In this document: one piece after another, positions 35,562 to 44,740 of the stretch
How positions within the stretch are numbered: the first letter of the stretch is position 1
How the letters are laid out: each line of letters opens with the position of its first letter
Assembly: GCF_019745455.1 (NCBI RefSeq)
Contig: NZ_JAIETD010000042.1
Location: forward strand, 1 to 64,000
Origin: Methylobacterium sp.
Lineage (GTDB): Bacteria; Pseudomonadota; Alphaproteobacteria; Rhizobiales; Beijerinckiaceae
Length of the DNA: 64,000 nt
Direction: 5' to 3'
The notes under the pieces: model-generated
What the model was told of the DNA's origin: nothing
The model's database searches: none
Seen by the model: only the letters and a program-made list of their open reading frames with translations
Program-made: the position numbers and the translations under genes

Positions 35562-35690
35562 TCAGCCCGCCCCGATGATCTTCCGCGAGCAAGCGGTATG
35601 GGTGTCGCGATATCCGAGATGCTCGTAGAATGCCGTGACCGGATGATTGTTGTCACGAGGATCGCGATCTCTGGCTTCGACATGGGTTCC
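35562..35690 (-). pseudogene. GNAT acetyltransferase 3' remnant
   Basis: Reading toward lower coordinates, an open stretch of 42 codons encodes the C-terminal end of a GNAT-type acetyltransferase (NNHPVTAFYEHLGYRDTHTA, then CSRKIIGAG and a stop). It begins after an in-frame stop at 35691-35693 and has no start codon, and the acetyl-CoA-binding part is missing. It looks like the last quarter of a gene that has been deleted or replaced. Confidence 0.55.
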
Positions 35691-35705
35691 TCACGAAGTG
35701 GCGAT

Positions 35706-35721
35706 TGCGTTGCCGAACGCA
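35706..35721 (+). promoter_or_regulatory. Small hairpin upstream of the rmf-like gene
   Basis: TGCGTT and AACGCA form a 6-bp stem with a GCCG loop. It shares the GCGTTGCCG core with the larger hairpin 25 bases downstream, giving two related structures in the leader of the rmf-like gene. Confidence 0.35.
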
Positions 35722-35745
35722 GGTCCGCATGATCCTTCGCTGACG

Positions 35746-35779
35746 CTCGTGCGTTGCCGCCCCGAACGCAACGCACGAG
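35746..35779 (+). promoter_or_regulatory. 12-bp hairpin overlapping the rmf-like ribosome binding site
   Basis: Perfect inverted repeat: CTCGTGCGTTGC at 35746-35757 and GCAACGCACGAG at 35768-35779, with a 10-base loop. The right arm ends inside the ribosome binding site GAGGAG (35777-35782), which precedes the ATG at 35790. If it folds in the mRNA, the stem would hide half of the site, so translation could be controlled by RNA structure. There is no T tract, so a terminator role is unlikely. Confidence 0.55.
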
Positions 35780-35789
35780 GAGTTCAGCC

Positions 35790-35984
35790 ATGAGCAGTGG
35801 CGCCACCGCCAGCGACAGCCCCTTCATGAAGGGCCGGAACGCCCGCCTCTACGGGCGAACCCCTGATAGCTGCCCGTATCCCGAGGGAAGCCAGGAACGG
35901 ATAGCCTGGATGGAGGCCTTCGAAGAGGCCGTCGATAACAGGCCAGAGGCGGAATCCGGCGGCGATACCAAAGGCGAACCCTGA
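35790..35984 (+). CDS. Rmf/CrpP-like small protein
   Basis: A 64-residue protein with a core like ribosome modulation factor: KGRNARLYGRTPDSCPYPEG, then SQERIAWMEAFEEAV. Rmf pairs ribosomes into inactive dimers in stationary phase; alphaproteobacterial relatives are variable in role. ATG at 35790 has GAGGAG 7 bases upstream, partly inside a 12-bp hairpin. The similarity covers about 35 residues (Gly-Arg, Cys-Pro-Tyr, Trp-Met), so the family call is moderate. Confidence 0.6.
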   Translation: MSSGATASDSPFMKGRNARLYGRTPDSCPYPEGSQERIAWMEAFEEAVDNRPEAESGGDTKGEP

Positions 35985-35998
35985 AGCCCTAAGGGCGA

Positions 35999-38491
35999 TC
36001 AGGTACCCCGCGGCTTCGCCCGGCGGGTCGGAGGCTCGGCGATCGGGTCCTCCGGCCAGGGGTGGCGCGGGTAGCGCCCACGCATGTCGGTGCGCACTCC
36101 AGCCCATGAGCCGCGCCAGAAGCCAGGCAGGTCTCGGGTGATCTGGATCGGGCGCGAGGCCGGCGAGAGCAGATGCAGTACCAATGGCACCTGACCGCCG
36201 GCGAGTGCCGGATGACGGTCGAGTCCGAACAATTCCTGGACTCGCACCGCCAGGACCGGGCCGCCCTCGGCCTCGTAATCGACCGGGATACGGGACCCCG
36301 TCGGCACCTCGACATGGGTCGGGCACTCGCTGTCGAGCCTGTGACGTAACTCCCATGGCAGCAGGCCCGACAAAGCCCGACCCAGCGTATCCGCCGAGAT
36401 GGCGTTGAGGCTTATCAGGCCATTCAGTTCGGGCGCCAGCCATTCCGCTGCCGTGGATGCCAAAGCCTCGTCGGAGACGTCCGGCCAAGGCTCCCCCTGT
36501 GCCGCCCGCAAGAAACGTATCCGTGCGCGCCATTGCGACAGGGCCGGAGTCCAGGGGAGGGAGTCGAGGCCGATCTCGGCGATGCCTCGGGCCAGGATGC
36601 ATGCGGATTCGCTATTCGCCGGTACGGGAAGGGTGCGTTCAGCGAGCGTGACCGCTCCCAGCCGTCTCATCTCGCGCGCGCGCAGGCTGCGCGCGCTTCT
36701 TTCGAAGGTGACTGACGTCGTGGTCTCGATCCAGTCAGCGAACAACGCCTCGATCGCCTCCTGCGAGATCGCGGCCCCAGCCAGAATGCGCGCATTGCCG
36801 GCCGAGCCCGCGAGTTCCGCCGCGACGATGTAGTGCTCCCGCGCCAGCGCCGAGGCCGGGTCGAGCCGGCCGCCACGGCCATTGACCAAGACGAACTCGC
36901 CGTCGCGGCCTCGTGCGCGAGCGATGCGGTCGGGATAGGCGAGGGCCAGGAGGTAACCCGGGCCAAAGGGATCAACGCCACTGCTCCGGAGAGCCGCCTC
37001 GCCGGCCTGGCGTGCCCAGCCTTCGGCGAGCCGGCGCATGTCCGCCGCCCGTTGCCCACGGTCGCGACCGAACCGCTCGATTCTGTCGGCGAGGTCAGCA
37101 CCGTCGCCGCCGAGGCCGCGCTCCACGATAACGGCGGCGAGGCGGGCGGCCTCTGACGCCGCGCCGGAATCCGCCGCGCTCACAACCATCCTGGCGAGGC
37201 GCGGCGGGAGGGGCAGGGCGCGCAGGCGGCGTCCGTCCGGAGTCAGGCGCCCATCCGCATCGATGGCCGAGATTGCCTGAAGCATCGACTTGGCTTCCTC
37301 GAGCGCCGGCCCTGGCGGCGGATCGAGGAAGGCGAGGCTGCGCGGATCGAGGACGCCCCATGCGGCGCAATCGAGGACCAGACCGGCAAGGTCCGCCGCG
37401 AGGATCTCGGGCTTGCCGAAGGCCTCCAACGCGCTGGTAGCGGCCTCCGGCCACAGCCTGTGGCAGACGCCCGGCTCGGTGCGTCCGGCACGGCCGCGGC
37501 GCTGATCGACGGAGGCACGTGACGCCCGCGCCGTGACGAGGCGTGTCAGGCCGGTCGCCGGCTCGTAAACCGGGACGCGCGCCAGACCGGAATCGACGAC
37601 GATGCGGACGCCCTCGATCGTCAGCGAGGTCTCGGCGATGCTGGTCGCCAGAACCACCTTCCTTCGTCCCGGAGGAGCAGGGGAGACCGCCCGATCCTGC
37701 TCGGCCGGGGTGAGGGCGCCGTAGAGCGGGGCGACATCGACATCCTCGCCGACCCGGTCTTCCAGGAACGTGGCGACGCGGCGTATCTCTCCCTGTCCCG
37801 GCAGGAAGGCCAGGACCGAGCCGGCATCGGCCCGCAACGCCCGCAAGATGGCCTCCACCATGGTCTCCTCGATCCGCTTATCGGGCGCGCGGGGCAGATG
37901 CCGGGTCTCGACCGGATAGGCACGGCCCTCCGACTCGATCACCGGCGCGTCGCCGAGAAGCTTCGCCACGCGGGCGCCGTCGAGGGTCGCCGACATGACG
38001 ATGATCCGCAGGTCCGGCCTCAATGCGCCCTTGGCGTCGAGGGCGAGGGCGAGGCCGAGATCGGCATCGAGCGATCGTTCGTGAAACTCGTCGAACAGGA
38101 TCGCCCCGACGGCGCTAAGTTCGGGATCGTCGAGGATCATGCGGGTGAACACACCTTCGGTGACGACCTCGATCCGGGTACGAGCCGACACTTTCGAGCC
38201 GAGCCGCACCCGAAGCCCGACGGTCTCCCCGACTTTCTCGCCGAGCGTCGCGGCCATTCGCTCGGCCGCACCGCGGGCGGCGAGGCGGCGTGGCTCCAGC
38301 ACAATGATTTTATGGTTCGGCCTCAGCCACTTGGCATCGAGAAGCGCGAGGGGGACGCGAGTCGTCTTGCCCGCGCCGGGAGGTGCGACGAGTACCGTGC
38401 CGGAGGAGGCGTCGAGGGTGGCGAGGAGCCGCGGCAGGACCGCATCGATGGGAAGGGCGGTATCCGGCGGAAGGCTGACGGGAGCGGTCAT
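35999..38491 (-). CDS. hrpB: ATP-dependent helicase HrpB
   Basis: DEAH-type RNA helicase of the HrpA/HrpB family, 830 residues, the usual HrpB length. Motifs: Walker A VAPPGAGKTTRVPLALL, EPRRLAARGAAERMA, the DEAH-type DEFHERSLDADLGLAL, MSATLDGARVA, TSIAETSLTIEGVRIVVDSG and RRGRAGRTEPGVCHRLW. The C-terminal HrpB domain follows, ending with PRTKAKPRGT-type basic residues (PTRRAKPRGT). The ATG at 38491 begins the conserved N-terminus. It is convergent with the rmf-like gene, 14 bases apart. Its role in alphaproteobacteria is not well defined. Confidence 0.93.
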   Translation of the reverse strand: MTAPVSLPPDTALPIDAVLPRLLATLDASSGTVLVAPPGAGKTTRVPLALLDAKWLRPNHKIIVLEPRRLAARGAAERMAATLGEKVGETVGLRVRLGSKVSARTRIEVVTEGVFTRMILDDPELSAVGAILFDEFHERSLDADLGLALALDAKGALRPDLRIIVMSATLDGARVAKLLGDAPVIESEGRAYPVETRHLPRAPDKRIEETMVEAILRALRADAGSVLAFLPGQGEIRRVATFLEDRVGEDVDVAPLYGALTPAEQDRAVSPAPPGRRKVVLATSIAETSLTIEGVRIVVDSGLARVPVYEPATGLTRLVTARASRASVDQRRGRAGRTEPGVCHRLWPEAATSALEAFGKPEILAADLAGLVLDCAAWGVLDPRSLAFLDPPPGPALEEAKSMLQAISAIDADGRLTPDGRRLRALPLPPRLARMVVSAADSGAASEAARLAAVIVERGLGGDGADLADRIERFGRDRGQRAADMRRLAEGWARQAGEAALRSSGVDPFGPGYLLALAYPDRIARARGRDGEFVLVNGRGGRLDPASALAREHYIVAAELAGSAGNARILAGAAISQEAIEALFADWIETTTSVTFERSARSLRAREMRRLGAVTLAERTLPVPANSESACILARGIAEIGLDSLPWTPALSQWRARIRFLRAAQGEPWPDVSDEALASTAAEWLAPELNGLISLNAISADTLGRALSGLLPWELRHRLDSECPTHVEVPTGSRIPVDYEAEGGPVLAVRVQELFGLDRHPALAGGQVPLVLHLLSPASRPIQITRDLPGFWRGSWAGVRTDMRGRYPRHPWPEDPIAEPPTRRAKPRGT

Positions 38492-38697
38492 GAGAAGGCT
38501 GGTGCGATGTGAGACGCGAAACCGCAAGTCTCGCGTGGTCGATGCGAGCTGCATCCTGTTCGCCTGAGAGGTCCCGCCATGCGGAGTGAGTTCTCCCCGG
38601 TCTCGGCTGAGAGACGAATGCAATCTTTCGTGGAACAGGTTGGACACAAGTGAATTGTTAGCCCGGCGCCAATCGGGCGATTTGACGGAAAGACCAC

Positions 38698-38994
38698 ATG
38701 AACAAGCTTACTCTTACCCTTGCTGCCAGCCTGTTCATGGGTGGCCTCGGCATCGGCCTGGCTCCGGCGTCCGCCGCTTCCGCCATGCCGGCAGCATCGG
38801 TCCTCGCCGACCAGCCCGTAGCCAGCGAGGCCGGCTACCACCACCGTCGCGGCATGCGCCACCGCCACGGGATGCGTCATCGTTCGATGCGCCGGATGCA
38901 GCCGCGCATGATGAGCGACCCGAATTCTCGCAATCCGTCACAGCCGGGATACCAGCAGCAGAAGGGCAACACCTCGGGCGGCCCGCGCTACTGA
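38698..38994 (+). CDS. Small secreted His/Arg/Met-rich protein
   Basis: A 98-residue protein with a clear signal peptide (LTLAASLFMGGLGIGLAPASA). The mature part contains a run of His, Arg and Met (YHHRRGMRHRHGMRHRSMRR), then a Ser/Asn/Gln/Gly tail. The pattern suggests metal binding or nucleic-acid/polyanion binding in the periplasm; no domain is recognised. A strong terminator follows it at 39038. Confidence 0.7.
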   Translation: MNKLTLTLAASLFMGGLGIGLAPASAASAMPAASVLADQPVASEAGYHHRRGMRHRHGMRHRSMRRMQPRMMSDPNSRNPSQPGYQQQKGNTSGGPRY

Positions 38995-39037
38995 GGCTGA
39001 TTCTGTCGCCGAAGCGACAACCAGGAGTTTGACGAAG

Positions 39038-39074
39038 GGGCCGGTGCGAAGAGGCGCCGGCCCTTTCTTGTTTT
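39038..39074 (+). terminator. Rho-independent terminator after the small secreted protein
   Basis: GGGCCGGTGC at 39038-39047 pairs with GCGCCGGCCC at 39054-39063 (one G-U pair), a 6-base loop, and a T-rich tail follows immediately (TTTCTTGTTTT). It ends the transcript of the gene at 38698-38994 and separates it from mutS. Confidence 0.85.
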
Positions 39075-39161
39075 AGGTGGCAGTTGGGATCGAGGAGCTT
39101 CTCCCCAGGGCAATGGCCGCGCTTCGCTGCTTCGACCGCCTCGTTCTGGTATCACCGCGCC

Positions 39162-41909
39162 ATGTCAGAGCGTCCTGCCCGATCCTTGCCCAAGGCGGTT
39201 GCCACGTCAGACGTCGTCACGGCCCTCGACAAGGCCGGCGCCACGCCGATGATGGCTCAGTATATCGAGATCAAGGCCGCCAACACCGATTGCCTCCTGT
39301 TCTACAGGATGGGCGACTTCTACGAGTTGTTCTTCGAGGATGCCGAGATCGCATCGCGGGCGCTCGGCATCGTGCTGACCAAGCGCGGCAAGCATGGCGG
39401 CGCCGATATACCGATGTGCGGCGTGCCGGTGGAGCGCGCCGACGACTACCTCAGCCGCCTCATCGCCCTGGGCCATCGCGTCGCCGTTTGTGCGCAGACC
39501 GAGGATCCGGCTGAAGCGAAGAAGCGAGGGCCTAAATCGGTCGTAAACCGCGCCGTCGTCCGCCTCGTCACCCCCGGCACCATTACCGAGGACCGGCTGC
39601 TCGATCCGGCCCGCGCCAGCATCCTGCTCGGAATCGGCCGGCGCAAGCTCGACGACGCCAGGTTCGGCTACGGCCTCGCCGCCATCGACATCTCCACCGG
39701 GCGCTTCTCGCTGACCGAAGTGGAAGGCGGCGAACTCGCGGCAGCCATCGCTCGCCACGAGCCGCGCGAGATCGTCCTGTCCGAAGCGATCCATGCCGAC
39801 CCGGGTCTCGCGCGCCTGTGGCGCGAGACGCAGGCCGCCGTGACGCCTCTGCCCCAGGCGGAGCTCGAGCCAGCCTCGGCGGAGCGGCGCATCAGGGAGC
39901 AATTCGGTGTCTCGACCCTCGACGGGTTCGGCAGCTTCAGCCGGGCCGAGATCGCTGCAGCCGGCGCAGCCCTCCTCTACGTGGCCCGCACGCAGGTCGG
40001 AGCGAAGGCGACCCTGACGCCGCCGATGCGGGAGGCGAGCGGCACGACGCTCTCGATCGACGCGGCGACCCGCGCCAATCTCGAACTCACCCGCACCTTG
40101 TCGGGCGAGCGCGGCGGCAGCCTGCTCGCCGCCATCGACCGGACGGTGTCGGCCGCGGGCGCAAGGCTGCTCGCCGAGCATCTCGCCGGGCCACTCACCG
40201 AGCTTTCCGCCATCGCGCGCCGGCACGAGGCCGTGACCTTCCTGGTGGAGGACGGCGCTCGACGCGGTGCGCTCCGCGAGACGCTCGCCCGCGCGCCGGA
40301 CCTCGCCCGCGCCCTGTCGCGCCTCGGCCTCGGCCGGGGCGGCCCGCGCGATCTCGCGGCCCTGCGCGACGGCCTCGACGCGGCCTCGTCCATCGCCGAC
40401 CGGCTCGGCGCCCTCAGCCCCATTCCCGAGGCCCTGAGCGAGATCGCCGGAAGCCTCGCCCGGGTCGATCCAGGCCTCGTCGAGACCTTGCGCGCCGCGC
40501 TCGCCGACGACCTCCCGCTGAACCGGCGCGACGGCGGCTTCGTGCGCGAGGGCTACGATGCCGAGATCGACGAGACCCGGCTGCTTGGCCAGGATTCCCG
40601 CAAGATCGTGGCCGCGCTCCAGGCCCGCTACGCCGAGGAGACCGGCTGCCGGACCCTGCGGATCAAACACAACCACCAGCTCGGCTACTTCATCGAGGTG
40701 CCGCAGGCGGTGGGCGAGGCCTGCCTCAAGGGTCTGATGCGCGAGACCTTCGTCCATCGCCAGACGATGGTCGACGCAATGCGGTTCACAAGCCTCGAAC
40801 TCGGGGCGCTCGAATCGAAGATCGCCGGCGCCTCGGAACGGGTCCTGGCGCTCGAAGGCGCGATCTTCGAGGCGCTGGCCGCGAGGGTGCTCGATCAGGC
40901 CGACATCATCGCGGCCTGCGCCGAAGGGCTCGCCGCCCTCGACGTCGCCGCTTCCCATGCCGAGCTGGCGGTGGAGCTCGATTGGTCGCGCCCCTTCGTC
41001 GACGACAGCCTCGCCTTCATCGTCGACGGTGGCCGCCACCCCGTGGTGGAGGCGGCGCTGCGGCGCTCGGGCGAGCCCTTCATCCCCAACGATTGCGACC
41101 TCTCCGGCGAGGGGCGCGGGCACATCCGCCTCATCACCGGCCCGAATATGGGCGGCAAGTCGACCTTCCTGCGCCAGAACGCGCTCATCGCCGTGCTGGC
41201 GCAGATGGGCGCCTTCGTGCCCGCGAGGCGCGTCCATCTCGGTGTCGTCGACCGCCTGTTCTCCCGGGTCGGCGCCGCCGACGACCTCGCCCGCGGGCAA
41301 TCGACCTTCATGGTCGAGATGGTCGAGACCGCCGCGATCCTGAACCAGGCGTCGCGCCGCTCCCTCGTGGTCCTCGACGAGATCGGCCGCGGCACCGCCA
41401 CCTTCGACGGTCTCTCGATCGCCTGGGCGTGCCTCGAACACCTGCACGAGCAGAATGGCTGCCGCGCCCTGTTCGCCACGCATTTCCACGAACTCACGGC
41501 GCTCGGCCAGCGCCTCACACGCCTCGACAACGCGACCCTGAAGGTGGCCGAGCACAAGGGCGAGGTGGTGTTCCTGCACGAGGTCGTGCCGGGGATCGCC
41601 GGACGCTCCTACGGCCTGCAGGTGGCGCGCCTCGCGGGGCTTCCGGCGAGCGTCGTGGCGAGAGCGAGTGCGATTCTGAAGAACCTCGAGAGCGCCGAGC
41701 GCGACCGCCCGAGCCGCCCGCGGATCGACGACCTGCCCCTCTTCGCCAGCCTCGCCCCGCCGCCTCCGCCCGAACCTCCCCCGCCCGAGCCGCAGCGCGA
41801 CGAGCTTGCCGCATTGCTCGATACGATCGAACCCGATGCTCTGACTCCGCGGGACGCGCTCGATGCGCTGTATCGGCTGAAAGCGCTCAGGGCGGAACGG
41901 CAAGGCTGA
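39162..41909 (+). CDS. mutS: DNA mismatch repair protein MutS
   Basis: Recognises mismatches and starts repair. The 915-residue product has the mismatch-binding FYE motif ([13 protein letters not shown], about residue 49), connector and lever domains, and the ATPase: Walker [31 protein letters not shown], Walker [18 protein letters not shown] and [10 protein letters not shown]. The C-terminal clamp/dimer tail is Pro-rich. The ATG at 39162 is used; a TTG at 39084 would extend it by 26 residues with no better site. Confidence 0.97.
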   Translation: MSERPARSLPKAVATSDVVTALDKAGATPMMAQYIEIKAANTDCLLFYRMGDFYELFFEDAEIASRALGIVLTKRGKHGGADIPMCGVPVERADDYLSRLIALGHRVAVCAQTEDPAEAKKRGPKSVVNRAVVRLVTPGTITEDRLLDPARASILLGIGRRKLDDARFGYGLAAIDISTGRFSLTEVEGGELAAAIARHEPREIVLSEAIHADPGLARLWRETQAAVTPLPQAELEPASAERRIREQFGVSTLDGFGSFSRAEIAAAGAALLYVARTQVGAKATLTPPMREASGTTLSIDAATRANLELTRTLSGERGGSLLAAIDRTVSAAGARLLAEHLAGPLTELSAIARRHEAVTFLVEDGARRGALRETLARAPDLARALSRLGLGRGGPRDLAALRDGLDAASSIADRLGALSPIPEALSEIAGSLARVDPGLVETLRAALADDLPLNRRDGGFVREGYDAEIDETRLLGQDSRKIVAALQARYAEETGCRTLRIKHNHQLGYFIEVPQAVGEACLKGLMRETFVHRQTMVDAMRFTSLELGALESKIAGASERVLALEGAIFEALAARVLDQADIIAACAEGLAALDVAASHAELAVELDWSRPFVDDSLAFIVDGGRHPVVEAALRRSGEPFIPNDCDLSGEGRGHIRLITGPNMGGKSTFLRQNALIAVLAQMGAFVPARRVHLGVVDRLFSRVGAADDLARGQSTFMVEMVETAAILNQASRRSLVVLDEIGRGTATFDGLSIAWACLEHLHEQNGCRALFATHFHELTALGQRLTRLDNATLKVAEHKGEVVFLHEVVPGIAGRSYGLQVARLAGLPASVVARASAILKNLESAERDRPSRPRIDDLPLFASLAPPPPPEPPPPEPQRDELAALLDTIEPDALTPRDALDALYRLKALRAERQG

Positions 41910-42004
41910 GGCCGACACGCGGCAAGCACGCTTTCCATCTCGCTCCTGCGTCCTAGGTTAAAGGGCTCGCACCCTGCACCACTCGATGGACCTTGCCGCG
42001 CGCC

Positions 42005-43147
42005 ATGAATGTCGTCGTCCCCCAACACGGCATGCATGGGTCCGAGCGGCTCAAAAGCGCAGCGCGTGCCGTGTCGTCTCTTGCCGCGTCCCGGGCCGAT
42101 AGGCTCGATCGCGAGGGCGAGTTTCCTGCCGAGGATGTCGCCGATTGCCACCGTCTCGGGCTGCTCGCGGCGCCGCTGCCGCATGGCCTCGGCGGCTCGA
42201 GCCTCAACGAGGCCGGCATGGCGCCTCTTCTACTCGACGTCCTGGCACTGCTCGGCCGCGGCAGCCTAGCGTTGGGGCGGCTCTACGAGGGGCACGTCAA
42301 CGCTCTCTCGCTGGTGTCGCGCTACGCTTCGACCCCCGTTCGCGAGCGGCTAGCCGGCGATGCCATGGACGGTCATCTGTTCGGGGTCTGGAACACTCAA
42401 TCGGCGGAAGGCGGTCTCGTCCTCAGCGAGGAGGGGGTACGATACCGCCTTTCCGGCTCCAAGTCGTTCGCCTCGGGCGCGGGCTTCGTCACGAGGCCTC
42501 TCGTCACCGCCAGACGGCCCGATGGCCGCCAGCAGATGCTGGTGGTCGATCTTGGCCAGGGCGAACGCGCCGATTTGTCGAGCTGGCGGGCGCAGGGGAT
42601 GCGCGCCTCCGTTTCCGGCACCGTCGATTTCTCCGAGCTTTGCGTAGGACCTGAGGCATTTATCGGCGACCCCGATGATTATTTCCGCGAGCCCGACTTC
42701 TCCGGCGGGGCCTGGAGGTTCTGCGCGGTGCAGCTCGGCGGGATCGAGGCGGTTTTCGATACACTGCGTCAACACCTGCGCGAGACCCGCCGCGACGGCG
42801 ATGCTCACCAGCGCGGCCGGGTCGGCCAAGCGGCCATCGCGGTCGAAACGGCCCGGCTCGTCGTGGCAAGAGCGGCTTCGATCGCCAACGATCCCAACGT
42901 CCATACCGACCAGGCCATCGCTTACGTGAACCTCGCCCGGTCCTCCGTCGAACGCGCCGGACTCGACGTGCTCGAACACGCTCAGCGCTCGATCGGGCTT
43001 GCCGGGTTCCTTCAGGGGCACCCGATCGAACGCCTGTCGCGCGATCTGATGGTCTATCTCCGGCAGCCGGGTCCGGACAGGGCGCTTGACATGGCGGCGG
43101 GCTACGTGCTCGCCAGATCCGGTCCTGCCGACAGCCTTTGGCACTGA
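42005..43147 (+). CDS. Acyl-CoA dehydrogenase-like flavoprotein
   Basis: A 380-residue protein of the acyl-CoA dehydrogenase fold: N-terminal helical domain (ASRADRLDREGEFPAEDVADCHRLGLLAAPLP), a middle beta domain with YRLSGSKSFASGAG (FAD-side strand), and a C-terminal helical bundle. The usual catalytic-base region is not clear, so the substrate is not assigned. ATG at 42005. Its end overlaps the start region of the next methyltransferase; the two form a pair. Such pairs occur in alphaproteobacterial clusters with glycosyltransferases or deacetylases, but none is here. Confidence 0.75.
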   Translation: MNVVVPQHGMHGSERLKSAARAVSSLAASRADRLDREGEFPAEDVADCHRLGLLAAPLPHGLGGSSLNEAGMAPLLLDVLALLGRGSLALGRLYEGHVNALSLVSRYASTPVRERLAGDAMDGHLFGVWNTQSAEGGLVLSEEGVRYRLSGSKSFASGAGFVTRPLVTARRPDGRQQMLVVDLGQGERADLSSWRAQGMRASVSGTVDFSELCVGPEAFIGDPDDYFREPDFSGGAWRFCAVQLGGIEAVFDTLRQHLRETRRDGDAHQRGRVGQAAIAVETARLVVARAASIANDPNVHTDQAIAYVNLARSSVERAGLDVLEHAQRSIGLAGFLQGHPIERLSRDLMVYLRQPGPDRALDMAAGYVLARSGPADSLWH

Positions 43148-43158
43148 GGCCGCATTCC

Positions 43159-43746
43159 ATGACGCGCCACGTCACGACCGTTCCGCCGGAGTATTTCGAC
43201 AACCTCTATGCGTCGAACCCGGACCCCTGGAGCTTCGAGACCAGCGATTACGAGCGCGGCAAATACGAGGCAACCCTCGCGAGCCTTCCACGCCAGACCT
43301 ATGCCAGCGGCCTGGAGGTCGGATGCTCCATTGGGGTGCTGACGCAGCGGCTGGCCGCGCGCTGCACCAGACTCATCGCCGTGGACGTCGCGCAATCCGC
43401 TCTCGATGCTGCGCAGGCACGATGCTCCGGCCTCGAACACGTCAGCTTCGCCAAGGCGGCCCTGCCTTTAGACGGCCCTCCCGGCCCCTTCGACCTCGTG
43501 ATGCTGTCCGAGGTCATCTACTTCTTTAGCCGTAGCCACATGGCGACCTTCGCCTCCTACCTCAGGCAGGTGCTCGAACCGGGCGGAGACGTCGTCCTCG
43601 TGAACTGGCTCGGAGCGACCCATTATCCGCTCGGCGGAGACGAGGCGGTGGGCCTTGTGATCGAGCACGGCCAAGGCTGGCTGGATATCGTTCACCAGAC
43701 GCGGACCACACAGTATCGCCTCGACGTCCTGCGCGCGCGAGCCTAG
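43159..43746 (+). CDS. NodS-like SAM-dependent methyltransferase
   Basis: A 195-residue class-I methyltransferase. SAM motif I is LEVGCSIGVLTQRLA, followed by the acidic end of strand 2 (LIAVDVAQSALDAA) and motif IV (DLVMLSEVIYFF). The N-terminus (FDNLYASNPDPWSFETSDYERGKYEATL) matches the NodS-type, which methylates chitooligosaccharide-like Nod factor precursors in rhizobia. Here a similar small-molecule or sugar-amine substrate is likely but unknown. It follows the acyl-CoA dehydrogenase gene by 11 bases. Confidence 0.8.
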   Translation: MTRHVTTVPPEYFDNLYASNPDPWSFETSDYERGKYEATLASLPRQTYASGLEVGCSIGVLTQRLAARCTRLIAVDVAQSALDAAQARCSGLEHVSFAKAALPLDGPPGPFDLVMLSEVIYFFSRSHMATFASYLRQVLEPGGDVVLVNWLGATHYPLGGDEAVGLVIEHGQGWLDIVHQTRTTQYRLDVLRARA

Positions 43747-43750
43747 CCGG

Positions 43751-44500
43751 CTAGCGAATCGCCTCGTCGAGCGGGACGACGACCTCGGCTCTGGTGCCAG
43801 GCTGTGCATCGCTCCAGGCGATCGTGCCGCGAAGCTGCCGTACGACCATGTCGATCAGCGAACGGCCGAAACCTCCGGTCCTCGGCGTGCCCTGTCCCAC
43901 GCCATCGTCCTCGACGCGGATGTGGAGCGTATCCCCCCGCCTGATCCCAGCGATCCACAGCCGGCCTGCGCGGTCTCCAGGGAAGGCGTGGCGAATCGCG
44001 TTGGTGGCGAGTTCATGGACCAGCAGCGCCAGCGGAGCGGCCATGGTGGCCGAGACGGTAATGGCCTCGAAATCGACCGCGACTGAGATCCGCGAGGTGT
44101 CTACGCCGGCGAGGAGATCCCCGAGCAGCTCCGAGGCAAAATCCTGGATGTTGAGGCGTACCGACTCGTCCACGGAATAGAGCAGCCGATGGACGGCCGC
44201 GAGAGCGCCGACGCGCTCGGCCATCGCCTGCAGGGCATCGCGGGTTTCGCCCTCGGGCGTGCGCCTCGTCTTGAGGAGCATCAGCGAAGAGATCACCTGG
44301 AGGTTGTTCTTCACGCGATGGTCGACCTCGCGAAGCATCTCCGTCTTCCGTCGCAGTTCCGCCTCCAAGGCGGCGATGCGCTCGTCGGCCTGGCGCAGGG
44401 TGCGACCGCTAAGCCGCTCCCGCGATGGCGCGCCGGGACGAACGACGCGTTCTTTCACGACGCCCGTAGCGTGGCGTGAAACCATCCTGATGTAGTTCAA
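43751..44500 (-). CDS. HWE/HisKA_2-type histidine kinase
   Basis: A 249-residue soluble kinase. The phosphoacceptor box is EVDHRVKNNLQVISSLMLLKTRR, typical of HWE/HisKA_2 kinases, then a mid helix and the ATPase with LLVHELATNAIRHAFPG (N box) and VEDDGVGQG. There is no membrane segment and no adjacent response regulator. In alphaproteobacteria such kinases often act in the general stress response through PhyR; that link is inference. Divergent from the AmpG-like gene. Confidence 0.85.
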   Translation of the reverse strand: MNYIRMVSRHATGVVKERVVRPGAPSRERLSGRTLRQADERIAALEAELRRKTEMLREVDHRVKNNLQVISSLMLLKTRRTPEGETRDALQAMAERVGALAAVHRLLYSVDESVRLNIQDFASELLGDLLAGVDTSRISVAVDFEAITVSATMAAPLALLVHELATNAIRHAFPGDRAGRLWIAGIRRGDTLHIRVEDDGVGQGTPRTGGFGRSLIDMVVRQLRGTIAWSDAQPGTRAEVVVPLDEAIR

Positions 44501-44740
44501 GCCGACGTCCCCACGATGAGTTTCGCCGATAGGCGTTGCGGTGCAAAGACTTGGATGCGGCAGACCGGGGAATGATTTCGCGAAGCCGTGCCCTTCGGAT
44601 CGCAGACACGAGGATCGGTCCGATGTATGGCCACGGCCGGCGTGTTCCCTGTCCCATCAATCGTCGCGCGGCGGCTGCGGCTCATGGCTGCCACGTTTCT
44701 GGACCATTAAGGCGTCGAGGCCCTGAGGAGTTCCCCTGTC

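Noticed and set aside
39207..41918. A 903-codon open frame on the minus strand
   Set aside because: It lies entirely opposite mutS, has no domain and is explained by GC-rich third-position bias; mutS motifs are unambiguous.
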